DNA from: Polynucleobacter sp. KF022
GTDB taxonomy: Bacteria; Pseudomonadota; Gammaproteobacteria; Burkholderiales; Burkholderiaceae
Assembly (NCBI RefSeq): GCF_027924105.1
Contig: NZ_AP026972.1
Coordinates: forward strand, 1-64,000
DNA length: 64,000 nt
Reading direction: 5' to 3'
In this document: one piece after another, positions 7,737 to 16,156 of the stretch
Position numbering within the stretch: the first letter of the stretch is position 1
Layout: each line of letters opens with the position of its first letter
Position numbers and translations under genes: made by a program
The notes under the pieces: generated by a model
The model's input: the letters and a program-made list of their open reading frames with translations, nothing else
Databases searched by the model: none
Told to the model about the DNA's origin: nothing

Positions 7737-8963
7737 ATGAAGTTAAAGCAAATAACCGCGTGTCTGGTTGCGGCGACCATGTTTGGTTCAAACCCAGTGT
7801 TTGCGCAAGGCGCACCGAAGGTTAGTGGCGATGTTATTAAGATTGGTGTGTTAACCGACCTTTCCTCAACCTATTCTGACTTGGCTGGCCCGGGCGCTGT
7901 AATCGCGGCAAAGATGGCGATTGCAGATTTTTCTAAAGACGGCACTGTAATTGGCAAGAAGATTGAGTTAGTTAGCGCTGATCACCAAAACAAGGCCGAC
8001 ATTGCTGCAAACAAGGCTCGCGAGTGGTACGACAAAGACGGTGTTGACGTTATTGTTGAGTTGGTTTCAACCAACGTGGCCTTGGCTGTAATGGAAGTGG
8101 CCGAACAAAAGAACAAGATTACTTTGGTTTCTGGCGCAGCATCCTTGCCAATTACCAATGAAAAATGTACAGCGAACAATGTTCACTGGACCTATGACAC
8201 TTATGCACTCTCAAACGGCACAGCTAAAGCCGTTGTTAAACAAGGTAAAAAGAACTGGTACTTCCTTACTGCGGACTATGCTTTCGGCGCAGCATTGGAA
8301 AGAGATTCAACCAACGTTGTTAACGCTAATGGCGGCAAGGTATTGGGCACTAGCAAGCACCCATTCCCAAACAGCGACTTTTCTTCTTACCTCTTAAAGG
8401 CCCAGGCTAGTGGTGCAGATGTGGTTGCTTTAGCAAATGCCGGTCAAGATACTATTAATAGCGTTAAACAAGCTTCCGAGTTTGGCATTAACAAAAAGCA
8501 AACTGTTGTGCCTTTGTTGATGTTTATTACTGACGTTCACTCTTTGGGTTTAAATGCTGCACAAGGCATGTACCTTACAGAAGGCTTCTACTGGGATAGA
8601 GATGAAAAGACTCGCGCTTTTTCAAAACGCTTCATCTTGCAACACAAGCGTATGCCATCTAGCGTTCAAGCTGGCGTTTACTCATCTGTTCTTGCTTATT
8701 TAACTGCCGTACAAAAAGCTGGTACTGATGACACCCAAGCGGTGATGAAGGCATTGAAGTCTACAAACATTGATGACGGTCTTTTCAAAGGCAAGATTCG
8801 TGCTGACGGCAAGTTTGAGCATGACATGTACTTGCTAGAAGTGAAGAAGCCTTCAGAGTCTACAAGCCCATGGGATTACTACAACGTGAAGGCAGTTATT
8901 CCTGCTGCTGAAGCAACTCAACCACTTTCATTGTCACGATGCAAGTTGGTTACTAACAAGTAA
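7737..8963 (+). CDS. livK: Periplasmic substrate-binding protein of the Liv-type ABC transporter
   Basis: This is a type I periplasmic binding protein that delivers substrate to the permease. The 408-aa product begins with a clear Sec signal peptide (MKLKQ, hydrophobic core, probable cleavage after VFAQG or nearby). The mature part starts with the family motif VIKIGVLTDLSSTYSDLAGPG (given here in part). Two ATGs are available. AGGAG at 7726-7730 abuts the ATG at 7731 but is correctly spaced for the ATG at 7737, so 7737 is chosen. It sits between the ATPase and permease genes. The ligand is not identifiable by eye. Confidence 0.9.
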   Translation: MKLKQITACLVAATMFGSNPVFAQGAPKVSGDVIKIGVLTDLSSTYSDLAGPGAVIAAKMAIADFSKDGTVIGKKIELVSADHQNKADIAANKAREWYDKDGVDVIVELVSTNVALAVMEVAEQKNKITLVSGAASLPITNEKCTANNVHWTYDTYALSNGTAKAVVKQGKKNWYFLTADYAFGAALERDSTNVVNANGGKVLGTSKHPFPNSDFSSYLLKAQASGADVVALANAGQDTINSVKQASEFGINKKQTVVPLLMFITDVHSLGLNAAQGMYLTEGFYWDRDEKTRAFSKRFILQHKRMPSSVQAGVYSSVLAYLTAVQKAGTDDTQAVMKALKSTNIDDGLFKGKIRADGKFEHDMYLLEVKKPSESTSPWDYYNVKAVIPAAEATQPLSLSRCKLVTNK

Positions 8964-8979
8964 TTGAACTCTATTAAGC

Positions 8980-9900
8980 ATGTTTGAACTTCTTGGAATT
9001 ACCCCTCAAGGGCTGGTTGCCCAGCTCTTGGTGGGGCTTATTAATGGCTCGTTCTATGCCATATTGAGTTTGGGATTGGCCATTATTTTTGGCCTTCTCA
9101 ACATCATTAATTTTGCGCATGGTGCTCAGTACACCATGGGTGCTTTTATTGCCTGGATTGGTTTAACTCAAATTAGCCAATGGCTTGGCTTTCCTGAGCT
9201 ATCAATCAATTATTGGTTTGCTTTAATTGTGGTTCCGTTGGTATTGGCGGGCTTTGGCTTGATCCTTGAGCGCACGATGTTGCGCCGTTTGTATCACTTG
9301 GACCATCTATACGGACTATTGCTGACTTTTGGTTTGGCGCTCATTATTGAGGGCATGTTCCGTCATTGGTATGGAATCTCTGGTGAAAGCTATCCAGCCC
9401 CAGAGATGCTGCAGGGCGCCATTCCCTTGGAGTCTATCGGCATTATTCTGCCGAAGTATCGTGTATGGGTGGTGGTTATCTCCTTGGTTGTTTGCTTCTC
9501 CACTTGGTATGTGATTGAGAGAACAAAGCTGGGCGCCTATTTGCGCGCGGGAACTGAAAATCCAAAGCTGTTGCAGGCTTTCGGTATTAATGTGCCTTTG
9601 ATGATTTCGTTGGCTTACGCCTATGGCGTTGGCTTGGCTGGTTTTGCTGGCGTTTTAGCGGCCCCTATTTTTCAAGTGAACCCACTAATGGGCTCCAATC
9701 TCATCATCGTTGTTTTTGCGGTGGTAGTCATTGGCGGTATGGGCTCCATCATGGGTGCGATCTTGACCGGTTTAGGTTTGGGCTTGATTGAGGGTCTAAC
9801 CAAAGTCTTTTATCCAGAGGCTTCCGGAGTTGTAATTTTTGTGATCATGGCAATTGTTTTGTTAATTCGTCCTGCCGGACTATTTGGGCGGGAGAAATAA
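8980..9900 (+). CDS. livH: Branched-chain amino-acid type ABC transporter permease (LivH-like)
   Basis: This is an inner-membrane permease subunit of 306 aa with about eight hydrophobic segments. Near the N-terminus is the family pattern LINGSFYAILSLGLAIIFGL, followed by NFAHGAQ. Toward the C-terminus, VVIGGMGSIMGAI matches the conserved cytoplasmic coupling region of this family (GGMGS). It follows the binding-protein gene by 16 bp and is 2 bp before the second permease gene, consistent with one operon. It forms a heterodimeric channel with the next product. Confidence 0.92.
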   Translation: MFELLGITPQGLVAQLLVGLINGSFYAILSLGLAIIFGLLNIINFAHGAQYTMGAFIAWIGLTQISQWLGFPELSINYWFALIVVPLVLAGFGLILERTMLRRLYHLDHLYGLLLTFGLALIIEGMFRHWYGISGESYPAPEMLQGAIPLESIGIILPKYRVWVVVISLVVCFSTWYVIERTKLGAYLRAGTENPKLLQAFGINVPLMISLAYAYGVGLAGFAGVLAAPIFQVNPLMGSNLIIVVFAVVVIGGMGSIMGAILTGLGLGLIEGLTKVFYPEASGVVIFVIMAIVLLIRPAGLFGREK

Positions 9901-9902
9901 AT

Positions 9903-10832
9903 ATGAATCCAAAAACAAAATTGCTCTACGGAATTTTGGTCCTCATTGGACTGTTATTGCCATTCCAAGATTTTATTTATCTTGTGTTTGCGATGAAGGT
10001 TTTATGTTTCGCATTGTTCGCATGCGCATTTAATTTGCTTCTAGGTTTTACAGGCTTGCTGTCATTTGGCCACGCTGCATTCTTTGGAACAGCAGCATAT
10101 ATCACCGCTTACTTTTGTAAAGAGGCCGGCCTTTCGCCTGAGTTAGGCATTGTTTTAGGTGTGGCTGGTTCCGGTATTCTCGGGTTCTTAATTGGTGCAT
10201 TGGCGATTCGTAGACAAGGTATTTATTTTGCGATGGTGACCTTGGCACTCTCGCAAATGATTTACTTTTTAGCCGTTCAGATGCCATTTACCGGTGGTGA
10301 GGACGGCATTCAGGGTGTGCCTCGTGGAATGTTATTTGGTCTGATTGACTTAAAGAATGACGTTGCGATGTATTACTTTGTATTGGCCGTTTTCTTATTT
10401 GGTTTTGCGCTCATCATGCGCGCTGTTCACTCTCCATTCGGTCAGGTGCTCAAGGCCATTCGCGAGAATGAGCCGCGTGCAATTTCTTTGGGTTATGACG
10501 TCGATAGATTTAAGTTAATGTCTTTTGTAATTTCTGCAGCGCTGTCCGGCTTGGCCGGGTCCATGAAATCTTTGGTATTCCAGTTGGCCACACTGACCGA
10601 TGTTCATTGGCATATGTCGGGTGAAGTTGTATTGATGACTTTGCTTGGTGGAATGGGAACTATTCTTGGCCCAGTAGTTGGCGCGGGAATTGTTGTTGGT
10701 TTGCAAAACTATCTAGCTAACATTGGATCTTGGAGCACAATTGCCACTGGATTTATTTTTGTAATTTGCGTTCTAGCTTTCCGTCGCGGCGTTGTTGGTG
10801 AAATCGCTGCGCACTTCAAAAACAAAAACTAA
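9903..10832 (+). CDS. livM: Branched-chain amino-acid type ABC transporter permease (LivM-like)
   Basis: This is the second permease, 309 aa and strongly hydrophobic. Typical LivM features are AFNLLLGFTGLLSFGHAAFFG near residue 42 (here shortened in discussion), FTGGEDGIQGVPRG near residue 130, VLKAIRENEPRAISLGYDV near residue 180, and MTLLGGMGTILGPVVGA toward the C-terminus. It ends the five-gene transporter operon; a strong hairpin lies about 30 bp after its stop. The subunit order ATPase-ATPase-binding protein-permease-permease differs from E. coli livKHMGF. Confidence 0.92.
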   Translation: MNPKTKLLYGILVLIGLLLPFQDFIYLVFAMKVLCFALFACAFNLLLGFTGLLSFGHAAFFGTAAYITAYFCKEAGLSPELGIVLGVAGSGILGFLIGALAIRRQGIYFAMVTLALSQMIYFLAVQMPFTGGEDGIQGVPRGMLFGLIDLKNDVAMYYFVLAVFLFGFALIMRAVHSPFGQVLKAIRENEPRAISLGYDVDRFKLMSFVISAALSGLAGSMKSLVFQLATLTDVHWHMSGEVVLMTLLGGMGTILGPVVGAGIVVGLQNYLANIGSWSTIATGFIFVICVLAFRRGVVGEIAAHFKNKN

Positions 10833-10864
10833 TTTTTGTTTTTTCCTTTTATTATTTGGTTTTA

Positions 10865-10894
10865 GTGTGACGGCAATTTTTAATTGCGTCACAC
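10865..10894 (+). terminator. Hairpin after the liv operon, possible terminator
   Basis: GTGTGACG at 10865-10872 pairs with CGTCACAC at 10887-10894. Inside, CAATT at 10874-10878 pairs with AATTG at 10882-10886, with a 3-nt loop and one unpaired G. The stem is strong, but the following sequence lacks a long T run. It may therefore be a weak terminator or an mRNA-end stabiliser between livM and the next gene. Confidence 0.55.
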
Positions 10895-10956
10895 CCATTT
10901 AATTAAAAGAGACTCTCATCGAATTTTCAATTTATATCTGGCCACTGCTTTTAGCG

Positions 10957-11694
10957 ATGGCTTTTTTTGCCGGGCTGGTTGATGCGGTGGCTGGTGGTGG
11001 TGGCCTAATTCAGGTCCCCGCTCTTTTTGCAGCCTACCCAGATGCGCCGCCCGCAACCCTGCTCTCAACCAATAAGGTGTCTGCGGTTGGCGGTACGCTC
11101 AATGCTGCGCGAAGATATTTACGGCACGTGTCTTTGCCGTGGGCTGTAGTTGGCCCCGCAATTGTTGCGGGTTTTCTTGGTTCGTTATTGGGCGCTAATG
11201 CGGTAAGCAACTTTCCGGCAGAACCACTTCGCAAGGCTTTGCCTTTTGTATTGTTATTTCTATTGTTGTACACCTGGTTTCAGCCTTCGCTCGGTGAGGC
11301 CCACGCGCCAAAAATCCTTGGACGCTTTCAACAGCTTAAGGCAGCAATTCTTGGTTTAACAATTGGTTTTTATGACGGCTTCTTTGGTCCGGGCACGGGC
11401 AGCTTCTTGCTGTTTGGTTTTGTTCGCTTCTTCAGCTTTGATTTTCTGCATGCTTCTGCTGCAACAAAGCTGGTAAACGTTGCAACCAATCTGGCGGCTA
11501 TTTTGATGCTAGCCAGCCTTGGGCAAATTAACTGGACGCTTGGTTTTGCCATGATGATTGCCAATATTGCTGGCAGCCAATTTGGAAGTCGCCTAGCAAT
11601 TAAGCACGGCAGCACCTTTGTTAGAAAGGCTTTTCTGGTTATTGTGAGCGTGCTCATTTTGAAGTCTGCCTGGAACGCTTATTTCGTCAATTAA
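10957..11694 (+). CDS. TSUP-family (TauE/SafE) membrane permease, YfcA-like
   Basis: This polytopic membrane protein resembles E. coli YfcA: FFAGLVDAVAGGGGLIQVPAL near the start (first half-repeat), STNKVSAVGG, and a matching second repeat FYDGFFGPGTGSF. The family exports sulfonates, sulfite or related anions; the substrate here is unknown. The first ATG in the frame is at 10957, but it has no Shine-Dalgarno sequence and would cut into the first membrane helix. Codons back to 10918 (reading ATC GAA TTT TCA) encode a plausible N-terminus with no ATG, GTG or TTG. The true start may be a rare codon near 10918 or CTG at 10945. Confidence 0.85.
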   Translation: MAFFAGLVDAVAGGGGLIQVPALFAAYPDAPPATLLSTNKVSAVGGTLNAARRYLRHVSLPWAVVGPAIVAGFLGSLLGANAVSNFPAEPLRKALPFVLLFLLLYTWFQPSLGEAHAPKILGRFQQLKAAILGLTIGFYDGFFGPGTGSFLLFGFVRFFSFDFLHASAATKLVNVATNLAAILMLASLGQINWTLGFAMMIANIAGSQFGSRLAIKHGSTFVRKAFLVIVSVLILKSAWNAYFVN

Positions 11695-11745
11695 ATCAAT
11701 TACTTAGAATTCACTCGTTCAATTTTCTAGGAATTTGTGATGTTT

Positions 11746-11761
11746 TGTTTCACGTGAAACA
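11746..11761. promoter_or_regulatory. parS: parS site upstream of mnmG
   Basis: The perfect 16-bp palindrome TGTTTCACGTGAAACA is the established ParB-binding consensus. It lies 39 bp before mnmG. parA and parB are about 3 kb downstream in the same gene cluster. It overlaps the putative -35 element of the mnmG promoter. Confidence 0.95.
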
Positions 11762-11777
11762 AACAAAATGCTATGAT
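11749..11777 (+). promoter_or_regulatory. Putative promoter of mnmG-rsmG-parAB
   Basis: A -35-like TTCACG at 11749-11754 and a -10-like TATGAT at 11772-11777 are separated by exactly 17 bp, 23 bp before the mnmG start. The -35 hexamer lies inside the parS palindrome, so ParB binding could compete with RNA polymerase. This is a match to the sigma-70 consensus by eye only. Confidence 0.5.
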
Positions 11778-11800
11778 CATCGCCCTATCTGAGGCAAATC

Positions 11801-13723
11801 ATGCGTTATTCCAAAAATTTCGATGTCATTGTGGTTGGTGGCGGTCATGCCGGGACTGAGGCTGCCCTCGCCTCTGCGCGCATGGGTTGTGACACGTTAT
11901 TAATTACACATAGCATTGAAAATTTAGGCGCTATGAGCTGCAACCCTTCGATCGGCGGCATCGGCAAAGGCCACTTAGTTAAAGAAATTGATGCTATGGG
12001 CGGCGCTATGGCTGCCGCTACTGATGAGGCCGGCATTCAGTTTCGGATTTTGAATTCAAGCAAGGGCCCCGCTGTACGAGCTACTCGTGCCCAGGGCGAT
12101 CGCGTTCTCTACAAAGCGGCAATTCGCCGTCGTCTAGAAAACCAAACCAATTTAAGTTTGTTTCAGGCTGCTGTTGATGACCTATTGGTTAAGGGTGATG
12201 AGGTGCAGGGTGTTGTTACCCAAATGGGCCTGGAATTTATGGCCAAAAAGGTGGTACTTACAGCGGGCACCTTTTTGGATGGCAAGATTCACGTTGGGCT
12301 AAATAATTATGCCGGTGGTCGCGCTGGCGACCCCGCAGCAATTTCTTTGTCTGCTAGGTTAAAGGAGTTAAAACTTCCTCAGGGCAGGCTTAAAACGGGT
12401 ACCCCACCCCGAATTGACGGTAGAACAATAGATTTCTCGGTAATGTTGGAGCAGCCTGGGGATTTAGACCCTGTTCCGGTGTTTTCTTATTTGGGTCGTC
12501 CAGAGCAGCATCCTAGACAGGTTCCCTGCTGGATTTCTCATACCAATGAACGAACCCACGACATTATTCGTGGAGGATTAGATCGTTCACCAATGTATAC
12601 CGGGGTGATCGAGGGGGTCGGTCCCCGCTACTGCCCTTCCATTGAAGACAAGATTCACCGCTTTGCCTCTAGAAATAGCCATCAGATCTTTCTAGAGCCA
12701 GAGGGATTAACAACTAACGAGTTTTATCCAAACGGGATCTCTACGAGCCTGCCCTTTGACGTGCAGTGGGATTTGGTTCGAAGCATCCGGGGCATGGAGT
12801 CTGCAGTAATCGTGCGGCCAGGGTATGCAATTGAATACGATTTCTTTGATCCGCGCCAATTGCGCCATAGTCTAGAGACTAGGGTTATTGGCGGCCTTTA
12901 CTTTGCGGGCCAGATCAACGGCACCACGGGTTATGAAGAGGCTGCGGCGCAGGGAATGCTGGCCGGCATCAACGCTGGTTTAGCCGCTAAAGGAAAAGAG
13001 CCTTGGTTGCCTAAGCGTAGCGAGTCTTACATAGGTGTTTTGGTTGATGATCTGATCACTCGCGGGGTTCAAGAACCCTATCGCATGTTTACAAGCCGAG
13101 CCGAATATCGTCTGAGCTTACGGGAAGATAACGCTGATATGCGTTTGACTACTATTGGGCGAGAGTTGGGCCTGGTCGATGACTATCGCTGGGAAGTGTT
13201 TTGTAGGAAACAGGAGGCTGTTTCACGTGAAACATCTCGTTTGCAGAATATTTGGGTGGGCCCCAAGAGCGAGGCCGCCCCGTTTGTTTCTCAATTGTTG
13301 GGGCAAGATCTTTCCCATGAATGTAGTTTGGCTGAGCTTCTGAGGCGCCCAGGTATTACTTATGAGGCGATTACGGCTCTGGACAGCGGAATGTGGGCCC
13401 CAGAATCTTTGGATGAAGATCTCGGGCTGGCTGCCCAAATAAGCGACCAAGTAGAGATTTCGGTCAAATATCAGGGCTACATCGAGCGTCAAGCGACCGA
13501 AATTGCTCGTCAAGAACACAATGAGACATTTCCCCTTCCGGAATCGCTCGATTATTCACAAGTTGTTGGTTTGTCCAAAGAGGTTCAGCAAAAGCTCAAC
13601 TTGCATAAACCAGAAACATTGGGTCAAGCAGGCCGCATTTCCGGGGTTACCCCCGCAGCCCTTTCCCTTTTATTGGTGCATCTGAAAAAGGGCTTGGGAC
13701 GCACTCAAGAAACACATGAGTGA
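11801..13723 (+). CDS. mnmG: tRNA uridine-5-carboxymethylaminomethyl(34) modification enzyme MnmG (GidA)
   Basis: This is the FAD-dependent subunit that, with MnmE, installs the carboxymethylaminomethyl group on wobble U34 of several tRNAs. The 640-aa product shows the FAD-binding motif VVGGGHAGTEAALA near residue 11, the MSCNPSIGGIGKGHL segment near residue 45, the GDRVLYKAAIR region, and FAGQINGTTGYEEAAAQG near residue 368. Its length is typical. It overlaps rsmG by 8 bp and heads the mnmG-rsmG-parA-parB cluster common near bacterial origins. A parS site is embedded at 13219-13234. Confidence 0.97.
   Translation: MRYSKNFDVIVVGGGHAGTEAALASARMGCDTLLITHSIENLGAMSCNPSIGGIGKGHLVKEIDAMGGAMAAATDEAGIQFRILNSSKGPAVRATRAQGDRVLYKAAIRRRLENQTNLSLFQAAVDDLLVKGDEVQGVVTQMGLEFMAKKVVLTAGTFLDGKIHVGLNNYAGGRAGDPAAISLSARLKELKLPQGRLKTGTPPRIDGRTIDFSVMLEQPGDLDPVPVFSYLGRPEQHPRQVPCWISHTNERTHDIIRGGLDRSPMYTGVIEGVGPRYCPSIEDKIHRFASRNSHQIFLEPEGLTTNEFYPNGISTSLPFDVQWDLVRSIRGMESAVIVRPGYAIEYDFFDPRQLRHSLETRVIGGLYFAGQINGTTGYEEAAAQGMLAGINAGLAAKGKEPWLPKRSESYIGVLVDDLITRGVQEPYRMFTSRAEYRLSLREDNADMRLTTIGRELGLVDDYRWEVFCRKQEAVSRETSRLQNIWVGPKSEAAPFVSQLLGQDLSHECSLAELLRRPGITYEAITALDSGMWAPESLDEDLGLAAQISDQVEISVKYQGYIERQATEIARQEHNETFPLPESLDYSQVVGLSKEVQQKLNLHKPETLGQAGRISGVTPAALSLLLVHLKKGLGRTQETHE
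13219..13234. promoter_or_regulatory. parS: Second parS site, inside mnmG
   Basis: This is an exact copy of the 16-bp palindrome TGTTTCACGTGAAACA, 1473 bp from the first. In the mnmG frame it encodes part of AVSRETS, a poorly constrained part of the protein, so the DNA site can coexist with coding. It increases the number of ParB loading sites in the origin region. Confidence 0.93.
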
Positions 13724-14384
13724 GGAGCTTCTTGCTTTAGGAATTGAGGATCTTGGTCTGAAATTAAGTGCGGCCAATATTGCCGATTTAGAGCAATTTT
13801 TACAAGAAATGGGACGCTGGAACCAGGTTCATAACCTCACGGCTATTGAGGGCGAACAAGATTCTGTGCGACTCCATCTTATTGATTCTATTGCAGTTTT
13901 GCCTGTAATGAGGCGATTTTTAAAAGATGCATCCCCTCGAATTGCAGACCTTGGTTCTGGAGGTGGTTTGCCGGCAGTTCCGATTGCGATTGTTCAGCCG
14001 GAGTGGCAACTTTCTTTGATTGAAGCCATACGTAAAAAGACGGCATTCTTGCAGCATGTGCGCGGAAAGTTAAAGTTAAAAAACATTGAAGTACTCTGTG
14101 AGCGAGTCGAGGTTGTTGCAGTGCAGCAACCAGCACAGTTTGATGCAGTCATTTCTCGTGCATTTACTAACCTGGCGCGCTTTTTAGAGCTGTCATTACC
14201 TTTTCTAAAGCCTGATGGTCTGGTATTTGCAATGAAGGCTAAGCGTGCAGATGATGAAATGAAAGATGTTTCCATGGAGGAGTGGCGCTTAGTCGCCGAT
14301 GAGCCCCTACATATTCCCAATTTAGCGGTGGAGCGACGCCTTTTGGTGCTCTCCCCCGTGAGAAAATCCACCCTCACCCCTTAA
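13716..14384 (+). CDS. rsmG: 16S rRNA (guanine(527)-N(7))-methyltransferase RsmG (GidB)
   Basis: This SAM-dependent methyltransferase modifies G527 in the 530 loop of 16S rRNA. The 222-aa product has the SAM-binding motif DLGSGGGLPAVPIAI near residue 77 and the family N-terminal pattern RWNQVHNLTAI. It also has SRAFTNLARFLELSLPFLKPDG in the C-terminal half (here shown only as landmarks). It overlaps mnmG by 8 bp and is 18 bp before parA, consistent with co-transcription. Loss of this gene is known in other bacteria to give low-level streptomycin resistance; here it appears intact. Confidence 0.95.
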   Translation: MSEELLALGIEDLGLKLSAANIADLEQFLQEMGRWNQVHNLTAIEGEQDSVRLHLIDSIAVLPVMRRFLKDASPRIADLGSGGGLPAVPIAIVQPEWQLSLIEAIRKKTAFLQHVRGKLKLKNIEVLCERVEVVAVQQPAQFDAVISRAFTNLARFLELSLPFLKPDGLVFAMKAKRADDEMKDVSMEEWRLVADEPLHIPNLAVERRLLVLSPVRKSTLTP

Positions 14385-14402
14385 GTAGACCCAAAAGTAG
14401 CT

Positions 14403-15173
14403 ATGGCAAAAATATTCTGTATCGCAAATCAAAAAGGCGGCGTTGGCAAGACCACTACTGCCGTTAATTTGGCCGCTGGTTTGGCGGGGCTTAAGCAGCG
14501 CGTTTTATTGGTTGACTTAGATCCACAGGGTAATGCAACCATGGGGTCCGGAGTAGAAAAAGCCGAGTTAAATAGCAGCGTATACCAAGTGTTAATTGGT
14601 ATGGCTTCCGTTAAAGAATGCGCACAGCGTTGTGAAAGTTCTGGCTATGACGTGTTACCAGCCAATCGTGATTTAGCCGGCGCTGAAATTGAATTGGTCG
14701 ATTTAGATTTGCGCGAAGTGCGATTGAAGGATGCGCTTTCACAGGTCGCTGATGACTACGATTTTATTTTGATCGATTGTCCGCCCGCTTTGTCATTGTT
14801 AACACTCAATGGATTGTGCGCAGCAAACGGCGTGATCGTTCCAATGCAATGTGAATATTTTGCGTTGGAAGGATTGTCTGATTTGGTTAACACCATCAAA
14901 CAAGTGCACGCAAATTTAAATCCAGATTTAGTCATCATTGGATTGTTGCGCGTAATGTTTGACGCGCGCATGACATTGCAACAACAAGTCTCCGATCAGT
15001 TGCTCGAACACTTCGGCGACAAAGTTTTCAAGTCCATTATTCCGCGCAACGTGCGCCTAGCCGAAGCCCCTTCCTATGGGCTTCCTGGGGTTGCTTTTGA
15101 TAAGTCATCGCGTGGCGCAAAAGCGTATCTAGAGTTTGGCGCCGAGATGGTTGAACGCATTAAGCAGATGTAA
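14403..15173 (+). CDS. parA: Chromosome partitioning ATPase ParA (Soj)
   Basis: This is the ParA/MinD-type ATPase that drives segregation of ParB-parS complexes over the nucleoid. The 256-aa product begins MAKIFCIANQKGGVGKTTTA. It carries the deviant Walker A KGGVGKTT near residues 11-18, the A' motif VDLDPQGNAT near residue 39 and Walker B FILIDCPPALSLL near residue 120. The short N-terminus without a helix-turn-helix domain is typical of chromosomal (type Ib-like) ParA. It is followed after 17-23 bp by parB, and two parS sites lie upstream. Confidence 0.96.
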   Translation: MAKIFCIANQKGGVGKTTTAVNLAAGLAGLKQRVLLVDLDPQGNATMGSGVEKAELNSSVYQVLIGMASVKECAQRCESSGYDVLPANRDLAGAEIELVDLDLREVRLKDALSQVADDYDFILIDCPPALSLLTLNGLCAANGVIVPMQCEYFALEGLSDLVNTIKQVHANLNPDLVIIGLLRVMFDARMTLQQQVSDQLLEHFGDKVFKSIIPRNVRLAEAPSYGLPGVAFDKSSRGAKAYLEFGAEMVERIKQM

Positions 15174-15196
15174 TTTTTAAAGAGAAAATATTGAAC

Positions 15197-16087
15197 ATGG
15201 TTGCTATTAAGAAAAAAGGCTTAGGTAGAGGTCTTGAAGCTTTGCTTGGAGAAAAAACCCAACAAGCCAGCCCATCCACCGACATTAACCGTTTACCGCT
15301 AACAGCTCTTCAGGCAGGCAAATATCAGCCGCGCCAAAAAATGGAAGCGGGCGCATTACAAGAGTTGGCAGAAAGTATTCGTGAACAAGGCGTGATGCAA
15401 CCGCTGTTAGTTCGTTTGGTGGCCCCCGGCAAATATGAAATCATCGCTGGCGAAAGACGTTTTCGCGCCGCCACTATTGCTGGGTTAAAAGAGGTTCCTG
15501 TTTTAGTTTCTGGTGCAGATGATCAAGCCGCCGCCGCAATGGCTTTGGTTGAAAATATGCAGCGTGAAGATTTAAATCCTCTTGAAGAGTCCCAAGGCTT
15601 AGCCAGGTTGATCGAGGAGTTTGGTTTTACGCATGAGCAGGCCGCTAAGGCGGTAGGAAAATCTCGCAGTGCCATTACTAACTTGTTACGGCTGGCCCAG
15701 CTGGCAAAGCCGGTACAAGCCATGCTGCTGGCTGGTGACATAGACATGGGACATGCCCGCGCGCTACTTCCGCTTCCAGGCTCTAGTCAGGTTGCTCTAG
15801 CCCAAAGAATTTCTGCTCAAGGCCTATCAGTCCGTGAAGCGGAAAGAATGACAGCTGCTTTGGTGATTGCTGGCGGTCAAATAGGCGACAAAAAAGCTAA
15901 AAGTAAACCTGGTAGCCCAGCAAAAAGCGCCGATCCCGATATGCAGCGTTTAACCCAAGAAATAGCGGATTTAATTGGTTTAAGTACGGAATTTAAGCTT
16001 AAAGGCAACGGCGGAGAGCTCAGAATCCGCTTTAGTCAATTTGATGAGCTTGATTCCTTATTAAAAAAGTTGGGTATTGAGTCATAA
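15197..16087 (+). CDS. parB: Chromosome partitioning protein ParB (Spo0J)
   Basis: This is the CTP-dependent DNA clamp that loads at parS and spreads. The 296-aa product starts MVAIKKKGLGRGLEALLGE, a hallmark of chromosomal ParB whose basic N-terminus contacts ParA. The CTP-binding motif GERRFRAA lies near residue 84 and ENMQREDLNPLEE follows. The helix-turn-helix segment QAAKAVGKSRSAITNLLRL lies near residues 145-165. A TTG at 15191 is an alternative start two codons upstream; ATG 15197 is preferred. The C-terminus has the expected dimerisation region. Confidence 0.95.
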   Translation: MVAIKKKGLGRGLEALLGEKTQQASPSTDINRLPLTALQAGKYQPRQKMEAGALQELAESIREQGVMQPLLVRLVAPGKYEIIAGERRFRAATIAGLKEVPVLVSGADDQAAAAMALVENMQREDLNPLEESQGLARLIEEFGFTHEQAAKAVGKSRSAITNLLRLAQLAKPVQAMLLAGDIDMGHARALLPLPGSSQVALAQRISAQGLSVREAERMTAALVIAGGQIGDKKAKSKPGSPAKSADPDMQRLTQEIADLIGLSTEFKLKGNGGELRIRFSQFDELDSLLKKLGIES

Positions 16088-16115
16088 ATAAGGGCGAAAA
16101 ATGTCCCCAAATCCT

Positions 16116-16144
16116 TTGACATATTGCAGTGCACACATTAAACT
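16116..16144 (+). promoter_or_regulatory. Putative atp operon promoter
   Basis: A perfect -35 TTGACA at 16116-16121 is followed after 17 bp by TAAACT at 16139-16144 (4 of 6 matches to TATAAT). It lies in the parB-atpI spacer. The predicted transcription start near 16151 is only a few bases before the first possible atpI codon at 16157. Confidence 0.65.
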
Positions 16145-16156
16145 TTCGGGGCTAAA

